From: Parietaria judaica
Lineage: Eukaryota; Streptophyta; Magnoliopsida; Rosales; Urticaceae
Assembly: GCA_954871525.1 (NCBI GenBank)
Contig: OX940861.1
Location: 41,677,201-41,741,200, forward strand
DNA: 64,000 nt
Direction: 5' to 3'
The first letter of the stretch is position 1. Every line of letters begins with the position of its first letter. Position numbers and translations under genes: made by a program. This document shows, one piece after another, positions 44,501-56,905 of this stretch. A model generated the notes under the pieces. That model was given only the letters and a program-made list of their open reading frames with translations. It did no database searches and was not told where the DNA came from.

Positions 44501-47485
44501 TTCTCCTAAAAGAAGGGATATTGAGCTCGGTGTGGCATCGCTCCCGTTTTGAGAACGATTTTGGGTTGTAAACATACGTGTGCTTAATTGACATTATCGC
44601 TAATACCTCGTCTGCTTATGTTACTGTAGAAGCTGAGAAAATTGTGGGGTGGGCGAAAAATCATTACTTGGCGTCGTGTACCCTTCCTTCCGTAAAAGGG
44701 GAAAGGCTATACATACCAAGAGAAAGGTCAGTTTTGTCAATTGAACTTCTCTCTGTTTGCAAATAAATTCGGGTTTTTAACCTTCTGATTCTTGGTTGTG
44801 CAAAAGCCTTGAAATTGCGCTTCAGAGGTTGAAGGACCAAGAAGCTATATTTCAGAAGCCCTCACAGAGTTTAAAGGCATGTTCCTCTTGTATATATGTG
44901 TGCGCTTTTAGGTATATTCACTTTTTAAAGGGCGATTCAAACAACTCACGTATATAATTACGACAGAGTCTTGCAAAGGATGAGTACGAGAGCAACTTTG
45001 TTTCGTCGGTGGTGCCGCCCGGAGAAATTGGCGTAAAGTTTGATGACATAGGCGCTCTTGAAGACGTGAAGAAGGCATTGCAAGAGCTTGCTATTCTACC
45101 TATGAAGAGACCGGAACTCTTTTCGCACGGAAACTTGTTGAGGGTATTGTATTTTTAAATTTAATAATTATAGCTCAGGTTAGATTTATTTTCCGTTCCG
45201 TAATTGTGAAGCTTTAACTTGGACCAGCCTTGCAAAGGAATACTACTCTTTGGCCCACCCGGGACGGGAAAAACCCTTCTTGCAAAGGCGCTTGCTACAG
45301 AAGCTGGAGCAAACTTTATCAGCATAACAGGTTCAGCACTCACATCCAAGGTACATTCTCAAGGTTCTCAGGCAATTTTTTATTTTTTATTTTTTTTAAT
45401 TTTTTATATTGTGTTAGAACCGGAGCGAAAAACGACGGAAATTCACCGAGATACAAATAACTCAATGTACATGTTCCTTCAAGGACACGATCCCTACTTA
45501 CAAACTACCAAAAACGCCCCGTGATGTAGCTAACTCAAAATGTGTTCTAATCAAAGATATAATACAATTAATAGTAATTGTTTTCAATCCTCTTGTTACT
45601 CTCGTCCCAGTATTTTATTATGATTTCACTCCACAGCTTATATTCCAAAACAGTAATTCTCGAATTGAAAGAGAAACGAGTTTGACATTTCTTGACGGAA
45701 GTTGTGATGAATATTTTCTTTGGATTGACCTAGTGGTTCGGCGATGCTGAAAAGCTGACGAAAGCTCTTTTCTCCTTTGCCAGCAAGCTTGCTCCTGTCA
45801 TTATATTTGTCGACGAGGTAAATCCTCTCTCGTTTGTTCTTCTTCTGATTTTTAAGTATGTTCTATACATTTATATATAGACATATATATATATAAATAC
45901 ATACATTAAGCTCCTTGACTCGGAGACCGCGAATGTATTCAATTTTTTTTATTTTTTTTTCGGGGTATTGTAGAAAGTGGCAGGGATATGAAACACAGAA
46001 ATATTAACGGTTTTGTTGATGCTCTTTTATATATATAAAAAATAAATTTGCTGTTAATTTTGTGTAGGTTGATAGTCTGCTTGGTGCCCGCGGTGGTTCT
46101 TTTGAGCACGAAGCAACCAGAAGAATGAGGAACGAGTTCATGGCTGCTTGGGACGGATTGAGGTCAAAAGACAGTCAAAGAATCCTCATTCTCGGAGCAA
46201 CAAATCGCCCTTTTGACCTCGACGATGCTGTGATTCGCCGCTTGCCAAGAAGGTTTGACTTTGTTGTGTGATTCTGTTCTAAGACTATTTCTTGTGGTTT
46301 GATATAATCAGAGGCGTAAATTCAATAGACTTACCGGGTTTTTTGTTTGTTGGTGTAGGATATATGTTGACTTGCCAGATGCTGAAAACCGTTTGAAAAT
46401 TTTGAGAATATTTCTCGCGAATGAGAATTTGGGCCCCGGTTTTGAGTATGAAAAACTAGCTCAAGAAACCGAGGGATACTCTGGTAGTGATCTCAAGGTA
46501 ATTGGCTCGCGTCAGATGGAAATATTTGCATTTGCTAACATTTTTTATGTCATGCAAAGTGTAAATTACTTTTTTGTCCCTTGTTTGATTTCTCTTTCAG
46601 AACCTCTGTGTTGCCGCTGCGTATAGGCCCGTCCAAGAACTTCTAGAGGAAGAGAAGAAGGTAGAGAAGATACTTTTAAAAATTAGAAATAATAACTTTT
46701 TTACTAGTGGCTTCATGGCACGGGTTTATCTGACGTTTGCCCATCTTTTTGATCGGTTCAATAATTAGGTTAATGGAACTGGTGTGGCTCCGGGACTAAG
46801 ACGACTCAATTTGGACGATTTTATTCAGTCGAAAGCCAAGGTAGAGAATCATGCCATTCACATTTGATAATTCTAGTATGTCCGAACATCGGTTACTCGA
46901 AACGAGAGCTTCGCCAACCTTCACTAAACCCAACTTTCGCTTGTTTGAGAGAGACTAAGTTTTATGAATTGTTATTGGCTATGTTTTTCATTAATCTCTT
47001 AAATTTATCAAGGAATTACAAACTCATGGGCGGACCGGGCCCGACCTTATTAAGATTTAAAACACAAACAACCGACCTCCAAACGGAATTAAATATTTAA
47101 AATGATATAATTAAATATCCTAAATAACTAGACATAATTAACCATAACTGTTCCTAAATGTTAAGCATGCATAAAAAAATTAATGTCTCGATAAAATATT
47201 TAATGCTCAAATTTGAGGAGCAACGCATTTGATGTAGTTAAATTCAACTGGTTTTGTTGTGAAGTTTGAATATTTTATTTGTTTTTGTTGTCTTCTCGAG
47301 TAGTCGAGTTTATTTATTATTTTATAAATGAATTACATCTAAATCTAAATTTCCCAATTCTCAATTTACAGGTGGGGCCGTCGGTTGCTTTTGATGCGAC
47401 GAGCATGAACGAGCTTCGGAAATGGAATGAACAATACGGCGAAGGTGGAAGCAGGCAAAAATCGCCTTTCGGGTTCGGAAACTAA
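38531..47485 (+). CDS. AAA-ATPase, Arabidopsis At1g50140/At3g19740 type, 23 exons, 992 aa
   Basis: P-loop ATPase of the meiotic/MSP1-like AAA clade; function not well established. The basic N-terminus ([18 protein letters not shown]) suggests a mitochondrial presequence. Exons: 38531-39069, 39175-39299, 39390-39484, 39568-39804, 39976-40051, 40496-40547, 42306-42460, 42678-42748, 42966-43160, 43244-43282, 43406-43513, 43767-43856, 43941-44016, 44630-44726, 44807-44876, 44967-45143, 45228-45350, 45734-45817, 46068-46252, 46359-46497, 46601-46660, 46769-46840, 47372-47485; sum 2979 bp, phases consistent. An acidic stretch (about residues 255-310) follows the N-domain. Walker A is GPPGTGKT (743-750), Walker B is VIIFVDE (797-803), and sensor and Arg residues lie in [17 protein letters not shown]. 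The protein ends SPFGFGN. Intron 15 uses a GC donor (AAG|GCATGT). Intron 6 (1758 bp) holds a foldback MITE. Confidence 0.93.
41150..41370. mobile_element. foldback MITE in AAA-ATPase intron 6
   Basis: The arm aagttccatttgtaaaggcc followed by gaagtactcaagttgagtaa (about 41200-41242) recurs inverted at about 41278-41320. Outer edges carry ggtacc/gggtaca phrases of the same family as the MITE at 36207. About 220 bp. Confidence 0.75.
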
Positions 47486-48693
47486 CGTGAATTACCGCCT
47501 CTGACAACCATTCTTAGCGGAATAAGAAGAAGAAAAAAATGTTCTCATAATTCCTCAAAGGTTAAATGTCTCTTTTCATCGTTTTGGACTGCTGAGAAGA
47601 GAAAAATTCGTTATAAAAAGAAAAATGCTTTTCAAATTATTAGGTGCTTTGTAGAGAATTTTGTCTCATATTCTGTATATTTGTAGCTGTTTAATCTTTT
47701 TCTTTCTTCTTATTCATAGTGTATCTTTATCAAACCTTTTTTCTTTTTCAAAATAAAAGTTTATAGATTTATTAAAATCCAATAAGAAAAAAGATTGGAT
47801 TTCTTTTATTTATCTCAATGTGCGGTGTACTTTTTCTATGCATTGGAATGTGTTACCAACTTACATACGAATGTTGTTTATTTAATGTTATTACTTAGTT
47901 GGTACTAATTGCTATTTAAATTACTTATGGTTTAATATATGGTTAACAATGTTTTAATTAGAGCGGAAATAGTTGATTCGTTATATTTTACGGAGGATAT
48001 AGTACCAATTAGAGGTGTGCATGGGTGGATTGACCGAGCTAAAAACTTAATTCGATCGGATCTTATTGGGTTTTGAAAAAACAACTCAATCCAACCCAAT
48101 ATCTTCGAAGGCCAATCCAACCCAACTCGAAAACTGTAGGTTAGGTTGGGTCACCGTCATTGGACTGAACTAAAAGTAAAATAAAAAATATTTTTTTTAT
48201 CGAACAAGACATAAATTTAAACCGTCAATCAATAAACATAAATTTAAAATAATGTTTTAAACATCCTATTAAAAAACTAATTATAATTCTTTCAATAACA
48301 AAAGTACGAAACATGGTAGTAAACATAAACTAAAAACATAATCAAAGACACAAAATAATAATTAAACATAAATATGAGACTATATATATATATATTTTAC
48401 TCTTTATGTGATTTTAGTTTTTTTTTTTTTTACATCATTGCATAACTCCTGCAATTCGTGCAATGTGTTTTTAGTTACTTAAATACATTAAATATTAGAA
48501 GAAAAAAAAAAACTTAAAAAAAAAAAAAAGCTTGGTTGGGTTAATTGGGCCTGCCCAACCCAATGCAGCCGGCTCGACCCTGATCCAATAATTTATTCGG
48601 GTTGGACCCAACTCAATCGATATTTATTGGGTCAATTCAATTGGGTTAGATTGGGTTTGAGTTCAATTAAGTTGAGTTGACGATTGAATTGAA

Positions 48694-48696
<3 letters not shown>

Positions 48697-48766
<70 letters not shown>
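48697..48766. repeat. (AT)35 microsatellite
   Basis: Uninterrupted 70-bp run at the right edge of the 'caacccaa' block. Confidence 0.95.
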
Positions 48767-48770
<4 letters not shown>

Positions 48771-49390
48771 ATATTCTATCATATATATATTTTTTAAATC
48801 GATTATATTGCTAATATGACGGTAACAGGTTCAATTAATTAAGAGTTGAGATGTATGTGACTAAATTACACTACATAATAAAAATACCCCTTGAACTTTT
48901 CATTATTATGAAATTATCCTGGGTTTGTAACTTTGATACATGTTACCCTTACACATATATATATTTTTTGTATTAATTGTCTACCTCGACTTTGGTTACA
49001 TCCAATCCTACTTTTCTGTAAAATAATAAAGATTTATTTTTAAGGTAAAAAATTAATATTTTAACATAATATCGAGAGGGATTACAAAAATAATCGGTTG
49101 ATTTATTGAGTGTGAAAGCGACTAGTATAATTAGCCTGTTGATTAATCTAAAATATAACATATTTATTCCCGAAACAACAAATAAATAGCTCTATATTAA
49201 TAAAATTGTCCACATATATCGAAAGGAATTATCCTAAATAAATAATATCGCAATTCGCAACTATACTATAGATTTAAAAAAGATATACCTTCAACTTCAA
49301 GAAACAACCCTAAATAAATAATAATTATTAAATTACAAATTTAAATAAATATACGTATCTGTATCTATCTATCTATCTCTCGCTCCCTTG

Positions 49391-49400
49391 GTTATAAATA
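49391..49400 (+). promoter_or_regulatory. TATA box of the YSL gene
   Basis: gttataaata lies about 80 bases upstream of the ATG, giving a leader of about 45-50 bases that includes a CAA-rich stretch. Confidence 0.5.
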
Positions 49401-49471
49401 TAACACTCATCATCGATCTAAGCCATAACCATCCGAAACACCAAATTATTCAATCACAGCAACAATCAATA

Positions 49472-52400
49472 ATGGCACCGAGAAGCTCTAGCAGCGGGGA
49501 GGAGGAGGTGGACGAGATCAGGCGGGCGACCACGACGTCGGTGGAGGCGGAGTTCATGTCGACACGGGTGCCGGAGTGGAGGGAGCAGATAACGGTGCGG
49601 GCGGTGGTGACGAGTGTGCTGCTGAGCGTGGTGTTCAGCTTCATAGTGTGCAAGCTGAACCTGACGACGGGGGTGATACCGTCGCTGAACGTGGCGGCGG
49701 GGCTGCTCGGGTTCGCGGTGGTGAAGGGGTACACGGTGCTTCTCCAGAAGCTGGGCCTCCTCAAGCAGCCCTTCACTCGCCAGGAGAACACCGTCATCCA
49801 AACCTGCGTCGTCGCTTCCTCCGGGATCGCTTTCAGCAGTACGTATCAATATCATGCATGCTTTTTTCTTTCAATATTGCCGATTATTCTTCTAAATTAA
49901 TTAATAATATAATGTATATATTTATATTTATATCTAGATAGAAATTCATGGAATTCGTGTTCGTCAATCGCCATTAAACTGCCTGAATAAAATTAATGCA
50001 CGTCGAATCCCTCGGCTCTAACTATAGGGGTAAAATTGGGATCGGAAAACCGGTACCTTGAGGTCTACCGATCCCAATCCCGTTTTTTGGTATTTCCAAA
50101 TTCGATATCGGTGAGGTGACCCATATTGATATTGGTGAAAAAGCGGTAAACCCTAGCTATTATATTGGTGTCAAGTGTAACTATAAAATTAAATATGGCT
50201 TTTAAAAATATATTTAATGAAATCGAGAAGCTGTTCTGGCCTCTGGGTCCCGGTTCTCATAGTGGTTCTCCGGTTTTTAAGGATAACATACCGATTTTCA
50301 TAAGTCACGAGTGTCGGAGTACGACCGGTAATCGGGAGAAAATCTTCAACCCTTAACTATAAATTAATATTTTATACTATATAGATAATAAAGGGATTAG
50401 AGAATTTTTTTTAAATAAATTTATCGAGTATTAATTTAACGAGATGCATGTGTAGGTGGGACGGCGAGCTATCTGCTGGGGATGAGTGCAAGAATAGCGG
50501 CTGAAGCGGACGAAGGAAACACGCCGATTAATGTCAAGAATCTCTCCCTCGGTTGGATAATTGCCTTCCTCTTCGTCGTTAGTTTCGTCGGCTTGTTCTC
50601 TATCGTGCCCCTCCGGAAGGTAATTTATTAATTAATTAAATTAGATCATCAATTCCTTAATTAAGATTGTTAATGTTAATTAATTGTTGCAGATGATGAT
50701 TTTGGATTACAAGCTTACTTACCCAAGTGGAACTGCCACTGCCTACCTTATCAACAGCTTTCACACCCCAAAAGGAGCAAAGCTCGCCAAGTAATTACAA
50801 ACTTATATATATATATATATATATATATAGCCTTTTTTCGTAGCTTCGAAAGTATTTGAGGGTCCGAAACGCCGACCTTACTTGCTTAATTTAGGGCTTG
50901 GGCTCCGTATATACATACAATTTGTAAATCTTTGAATATTTTTCATGACATTATAATGTTTTGTATTTCAGGAAACAGGTCTCGGTTTTGTTCAAGTCAT
51001 TTTGTGTGAGCTTTACTTCGGCGTTTTTCCAGTGGTTTTTCGCGGCCGCCGACGGCTGTGGGTTTTCCAGCTTCCCAACATTCGGTCTTCAAGCCTTTGC
51101 ACAGAGGTACCACTCTTACTTAGTTACTTAATGATCATGTGCTTAATTTTATTTTCCCATATATTAATTAATATTGACTATTTTTCGGTAGATTTTACTT
51201 TGATTTCTCATTGACATATGTTGGAATTGGGATGATATGCCCAACCATGGTGAACGTGTCTCTGCTTCTGGGGGCAATATTGTCATGGGGAATCATGTGG
51301 CCTCTCGTTGAGCAACACAAAGGTGTCTGGTACAGTGCCACCTTGTCTCCCTCCAGTCTCCATGGCATCCAAGGATACCGGGTATAAATATAACACTTTA
51401 GATACTTTTGCCGCAATTATCCTCAGTTAAAACTCAACTAACTTATTGAGAGCGCAGGTTTTTATCTCCATTGCCATGATGCTCGGGGACGGCCTATTCC
51501 AAGTGCTCTTCTTGCTCATCAAGATGCTCCTCAGCCTCATGCGACGTGGCAACTCGCCGTCATCCTCGCTCGCCTCCGTCTCCGAGGACGAGGACGGCCT
51601 CGACGAGCGGCGCCGGAGGGACTACTTCATCAAGGACGAGATCCCCAACATGGCGGCGGTGGCTGGCTACTTGGTTCTGGCTGCGTTGTCGACGATTGTC
51701 GTGCCACGCATCTTCCCGCAGCTGTCGTGGCTCCACATCTTGACCGCGTACCTTATCGCCCCCGTCCTCGCCTTCTGCAACGCCTACGGCTGCGGGCTCA
51801 CCGACTGGTCCCTCGCTTCAAACTACGGGAAGCTCGCCATCATCCTCTTCAGCGCCTGGGCCGGCGGACTCGCCAATGGCGGCGTTATCGCGGGCCTCGC
51901 GGCGTGCGGCGTCATGATGAGCATCGTCTCCACCGCCTCGGACCTCATGCAGGACTTCAAGACCGGGTACCTAACCCTTGCCTCTCCGCGCGCCATGTTC
52001 GTCAGCCAGGCGATCGGCACCGCTGTCGGCTGCGTCGTCTCGCCGCTCGTCTTCTGGCTCTTCTACAAGGCCTACCCCGTCGGCAACCCCGGCGGGTCCT
52101 ACCCGGCGCCGTACGGCCTCCTCTACCGCGGTATCGCACTCCTCGGGGCCGAGGGCGTTTCGTCCTTCCCCAAGTACTGCCTTGTCTTCGCGGCCGTGGC
52201 GTTTGCTGTTGCGTTCGTGCTCAATGTCATAAGGGAGGTCCTGCGTTGCTTTGAGAAGCGGTACGGGCTGTACCGGTTCGTCCCGAGCCCGATGTGCTTG
52301 GCGATCCCGTTCTACCTCGGCGGGTACTTTGCGATTGATATGTGCATCGGGAGCGTCTTGCTGTTTGTGTGGCGGCGGTCCCGCAGCCACCGCGCCGATG

Positions 52401-52558
52401 AACTGGCACCGGCGGTGGCGTCGGGACTCATTTGCGGCGAGTCGCTGTGGGGCATCCCGGCGGCAGTGCTCGCCATTGCGGGCGTCAATGCGCCGATCTG
52501 CATGAAGTTCCTCTCGGCGACGGTCAACAGCAAGGTGGACACCTTTTTGACCGGCTGA
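49472..52558 (+). CDS. YSL7: YSL-family oligopeptide/metal-nicotianamine transporter (YSL5/7/8-like), 6 exons, 684 aa
   Basis: Plasma or internal membrane symporter of the OPT superfamily; YSL proteins move metal-nicotianamine chelates or small peptides. Exons: 49472-49838, 50456-50619, 50693-50790, 50972-51106, 51192-51381, 51458-52558; sum 2055 bp. Motifs in order: [12 protein letters not shown] before the first membrane span, [40 protein letters not shown], the conserved [16 protein letters not shown], a [11 protein letters not shown] segment, and [16 protein letters not shown]. Many hydrophobic spans (about 13-15) are visible. A charged loop (about residues 346-375, [18 protein letters not shown]) separates the halves. 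The LTTG..PSLNV and QENTVIQTC forms fit the YSL5/7/8 branch; the exact number is a guess. Exons 1 and 6 are strongly GC-rich at third positions, unlike exons 2-5 and other genes here. Intron 1 carries a hAT-type MITE. Confidence 0.93.
50027..50353. mobile_element. hAT-type MITE in YSL intron 1, 327 bp
   Basis: Flanked by identical 8-bp duplications taactata at 50019-50026 and 50354-50361. The interior is rich in ccggt/cccggttc phrases (tcggaaaaccggtacc, ggtcccggttctc), with ggggtaaaat at the left and, in reverse, agggttgaaga at the right. No coding. Confidence 0.75.
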
Positions 52559-53059
52559 TACGTAGTATGGAAAATCAGAAGTATTTCTGAATATATACCT
52601 CTATATGGCACACGTATATATATATATATATAGTTAGCAATTTAGGTTCGATTTTTTTTAGTTTAGGTTTGTATTTCAATACATATTATAGGTTTTTCTT
52701 TTATAACTTCTAAGAAGAGTAGAGGACAGTTTCGTACTTCAATATTATATATATCTACTCAAACATTTAAGAAATTTCTAAGACTTCATTTTTTGAATAT
52801 GTGTTTTGCCATTGGTAAGCTAACCACGAACTCAGCCCAATTCAAGGAAATCCAATCCTAATCTAACCCAACCCAATTAATCCAATAGTAATTGGGTTGG
52901 ATCAATTTGATTAAATTGATTTGATTGAAATTGAAAAAGAAACAAAAATAATAATAATTTATGTTATTTTGACTAAATTTTATATGTCGAAATAAGAAAA
53001 ATCACTCATGAAAAGAATTTTGTTGTATATTGTAACTCCTTGTAATATTAACCAAAATT
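52559..53059. other. 3' flank of the YSL gene
   Basis: AT-rich. A small inverted repeat of aacccaa...ttgggttgga type lies at 52866-52900. No gene. Confidence 0.4.
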
Positions 53060-55860
53060 CAAGGAATCTTTTACCGAAGATTTTGGGAGATTGTTGGGAA
53101 TTCCCTTATCCGTTTCATTCAAGACTTCTTCCGCACAGGCATTTTGCCTCCAAACGCAAGTTTTGCCCATATAGTCTTAATTCCAAAATCTTGTGGGGCA
53201 GATTCTTTCGAGAAGTTTAGGCCTATAAGTTTATGCAACTTCAGCTTCAAAGTGATAACTAAAATTATCACTGGCCGTCTGAAGCCTTTCTTGGAGAAGA
53301 TGATTTCCCCGTTCCAATCGGCTTTTGTGCCAGGTCGTTGGATTGCCGAAAATACTATCCTCGCCCGGGAAGTGATGGCAAAAATGAAAAGGAAGAAAGG
53401 AAAAAGGCGGGCTCCTGGGGATAAAAATCGATATGGCTAAAGCCTTTGATAGTATGGAGTGGAGTTTCCTTTTTCGGGTCCTAAGCCATTTTGGCATGTC
53501 CGAGAAAATGATCAACGTTGTGCGACAATGCATCTCTACGGCTTCGAGTGCAATCCTTCTCAATGGGAGCCCCCTAAAGAACATGAAGCTCGAGCGTGGC
53601 CTTCGCCAAGGAGATTAGTTGTCACCTTACCTCTTCATCATCGGTACCGAGGTCCTTAGTCGTATGCTTCTGAGAGAAGAAGAGCGAGGCAATTTCCACG
53701 GCATCAAAATCGGTATGAACTCTCCTAGTATTTCACATTTAATGTTTGCAGATGATACTTTGCTCTTTTGTAGAGCAAGACTTGAAGAGGTTGATGTTAT
53801 TTGGGAGATTCTTGCGAAATATCAACGTTGGTCCGGCCAGAGCGTAAACATCCTCAAATCTAGTTTGTTATTCTCGAAAAATCTCCCTGAAGATCAAAGG
53901 GAGGTTATTCGATTAAAACTGAGAATGAAAGATTTCCCAGAAGATATTGTTTACCTTGGTAACCCTCTATTCTTGACTCGGAACCGAACCTCCGGCTTTG
54001 CCTTTCTCAAGAAGAAAGTCCACGATTGCCTTGAGGGATGGATGGCAAAAGCAATGTCGAGAGCGGGTCGTACTACTATGGTTAAAGCTGTTATTCAGGG
54101 TATTCCCACGTATACGATGTCCACCTTTCTTCTTCCAAAGACTTTTGTAGATCCTTGGATAAGATTTCGAGGAAGTTTTGGTGGCTCGGAAACGAACCTC
54201 GAGATAGATACATGGCCTTGGTCAAATGGGATACTTTGTGCCTTCCTAAATGTGCCGGGGGCCTTGGATTTCGCAGGTTTGAAGTTACTAATATGGCTCT
54301 CATGGCCAAACTTGGGTGGCACATGGCTGCGGGTACTAACCTTTTTTGGGTGAAAGTCTTGAAAGATAAATATTGCAAATATAACGAGTTCCTCCATCTG
54401 GTTGATAATGGATCTTCTTCAGGGAGCTGGAAAGATATTATGGCAACTCAAGACTTGGTAAAGAGAAATTCATGTTTCTTACTTGGCAGCGGAGAAAAAG
54501 TCGACGTTTTCAAAGACCAATGGTGTCACAAGAACGGCCTGCTTTCTTACTCTTCTACTTCCACTCTCCCGATCCCTGTTAGTTTTCTTATTAACGATGA
54601 TGGTACCCAGAGAAGATGGATTCCTAGTATTATCGCCGATGTGTGTGGTCCGGAGCTTGTTCAACAAATTTGTTCCATTCGGCTTTGCCAACACCTGCAC
54701 GAGGATCGTCTTTGCTGGACGGCCACTGAGTCTGGAAAATTCAGTGTAAAGTCGGCGGCCAACCTCCTCTTGAATGCTCCATTCGATCCTAATAATGGCG
54801 TTTGGAAAAAAATATGGAAACTTAAGATTCATGAGAAAGGAAAATTTTTGCTCTGGCGTTTGGGAGCTGATTGCTTCCCGTTGGCTACAAGAGTTGAAAA
54901 ATTCAAGACAGAAGGGGATGATAGTTGTCGTTGTTGCGGCATGGCTCCGGAATCTTTGGCCCATCTCTTTTTTCACTGTGATATAGCTGCGAGATTTTGG
55001 GTTGTTGGAGCCTTCGGGCGTAGATGGGAAACTGATGGAGACACGAATGGTTTCTCCCTTCTCAGTAAGATCATGGTATCTAATACTGAGCTAAACAACA
55101 TGGGTCTCGGAGAAGATGATTTTGCTACCCGTGCATGGATTATTTTAGAGGCTATCTGGAAATGGAGGAATGACAAGATTTTTTGTGGCCTTGATCATCT
55201 TGATGATAGGCTAATGTTAGATTTAATGGCTCGCATCTCCGAGCATCAGATGCTCCGTGCCACCATAGATACTCAGAGACTTCTTTCTCCTCAGTCTACA
55301 ACTCTGACTGTCTAGACGCGCCCTCCGTCAGGCGTTATCAAGATTAATGTCGATGGGGCTTTCCATAAAAACAAAGCGGTTGTTGGAGTGGTTGCCCGTG
55401 ATTATATGGGTATCGTCAGGTGGATGTGGCGTAGTCAAGTTGTGGTCTCCTCGGCAATTGAAGCGGAGCTCCTCGCCATTCATATGGCGCTCCTTCTTGC
55501 GAAGTTCAGAAACTTGAAAGACATCATTATTGAGGGAGACAACAAAGTCATTCTCGATAATTTGGCGACCGGCTCAGATTGTCCGAAGTGGGCTTTGACC
55601 CCCTTATTCGAAAACATTATATCTCTTTCAAAGTTTTTTTCTTTTGTTCAATTTCATTGGATCCCTCGGAACACTAATTTTGTCGCCCATCACTTATGTA
55701 GTTGGGCTTGTAATAGTGTTCGTTTTGGGTTTTGCTCCTTTGAGGATTCTCCGGCCTCTGTCCGGGAAGCTTTGTCTAATGAATTTGAATGATAGTCTTT
55801 GGGCGCTCTTTCCTCGCCCGAGTCGCACCCGTTCGGGGGGCTCGGAGAGGTTTTAATGAG
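53060..55860 (+). pseudogene. LINE (non-LTR retrotransposon) ORF2, 5'-truncated and broken
   Basis: Plus-strand frames in order give reverse transcriptase (FEKFRPISLCNFSFKVITKI, SAFVPGR, then MAKAFDSMEWSF, LRQGD, and the catalytic FADDTLLFC at about 53747), a thumb region (YLGNPL...KVHDCLEGW), a zf-RVT module (FLLWRLGADCFPLATRV...CRCCG...LAHLFFHC) and an RNase H domain (EAELLAIHMALLLAKF, IIIEGDNKVILDNL). The endonuclease half is missing. Breaks are a frameshift near 53420, TAG at 53616-53618, a frameshift near 54160 and TAG at 55313-55315. It ends near 55886 in an A/T-rich tail. Not functional. Confidence 0.9.
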
Positions 55861-56905
55861 GCCCTTCCTTTTTTCAAAAAAATTTAAGTAAAAAAATCTT
55901 TTGTATTCGACACTTCATTAACGGGTGGAATCGCTAATAAACACTTATATCATTAAAAATTCATGTGTATTAACGGGTTTACCAGATTACAGTAAAAATT
56001 CATGTGTATTAAACACCTCATTAACGGTTAACAAACTTTTTTTTTTAAGGAAATTGTACGAAATACTCATTTTGTGTTAAACCTTTTAAAAAACTACACA
56101 TTGTATGTGTAAAAAATGGATAATTTTTTAAAAAGTTTGCACAAAATGGGTATTTCGTTAATTAACCCGTTATCTCCGACTCCTAAAAACGTAGTCAACG
56201 AAAAAAAAGAGCTCGCATATGCTTATTACCGCTTGACGCAGTACTGCTTGTATCCTATTTATCGTATTTTATTAAAATAAAGTATTTTTTTTTTGTTCCG
56301 CACTGTGACTAAATTCAAATCTCGACTCTTAATTCAGTTTTTCAAGCACTTCTTGATACATAGTTTTGCAAAATCTAGAGGGCTCCCTACCAGCTTTAAA
56401 AATTTAAAAGGCGTATCGCCACGCGAATCAAATTCTAGGGGCCTTAATGCAATAAAATTATTTCAGTTTGTTTGGCAAAAATAAAAAAATTGAAAGACCC
56501 AGAAAACAGAGATTCAGAGAGAGTTTCAGCTTCCTCGGCAACACCACGAGGTTCCATTGCTTCTTAATCTGGTATGAACCGCTCTCAATTCTCTCTCTCT
56601 CTTTCTCCAGATAATTCTCGTGAATTTCGGTTTTCTAGGGATTTTAATGTTTCGATTTCCGTTTGTTTCCTGAGAATCGCCGAGCGAAAGATCCGATCAT
56701 TAACACCTGAAAATTCTCAATCTTTATGCACCTGAAAATTCTTCGTTCAGTTAGTTAGATTTTTGTGTATTTTATGATCATTACAGTCTTGGGTTCCATT
56801 TGTTATAGGATGACAAGTTCTATAGCCTGGGAATTTTGCAGAATTATATAGGAATTCTATTTTTTGAATCAGGAATTGTGTCGATTTCGACGCCGTTTGT
56901 GGAAA
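55861..56905. other. LINE tail, a small foldback and the leader of the next gene
   Basis: A 19-bp phrase (aaaaattcatgtgtattaa) occurs twice near 55954 and 55992. A foldback lies at 56052-56163. The likely leader exon of the following gene is around 56480-56572 with donor TCTG|GTATGA, and a probable acceptor (gaatcag|gaattg) near 56873. Confidence 0.45.
56052..56163. repeat. 112-bp foldback repeat
   Basis: Left arm aattgtacgaaatactcat with ttttgtg; right arm acaaaatgggtatttcgtta with att. The arms pair over about 45 bases around a short loop. Probably a MITE relic. Confidence 0.75.

Larger units (their letters stand above)
47486..49471. other. intergenic between AAA-ATPase and YSL genes
   Basis: It holds the 3' UTR of the ATPase gene, then a repeat-like block at about 48014-48690. 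That block starts tagaggtgtgcatgggtgg and is rich in caacccaa and ttgggttg phrases in both orientations, typical of an abundant plant MITE type. A long (AT)35 run follows at 48697-48766. The rest is AT-rich. Confidence 0.5.

Noticed and set aside
49450..49941. Alternative frames over YSL exon 1 on both strands
   Set aside because: Same cause as exon 6: GC-rich shadow frames with repetitive R/G/H composition.
51971..52390. Long open frames on both strands in YSL exon 6
   Set aside because: The exon is so GC-rich that stop codons are rare in all frames. Only the frame encoding the transporter has membrane-span and family motifs.
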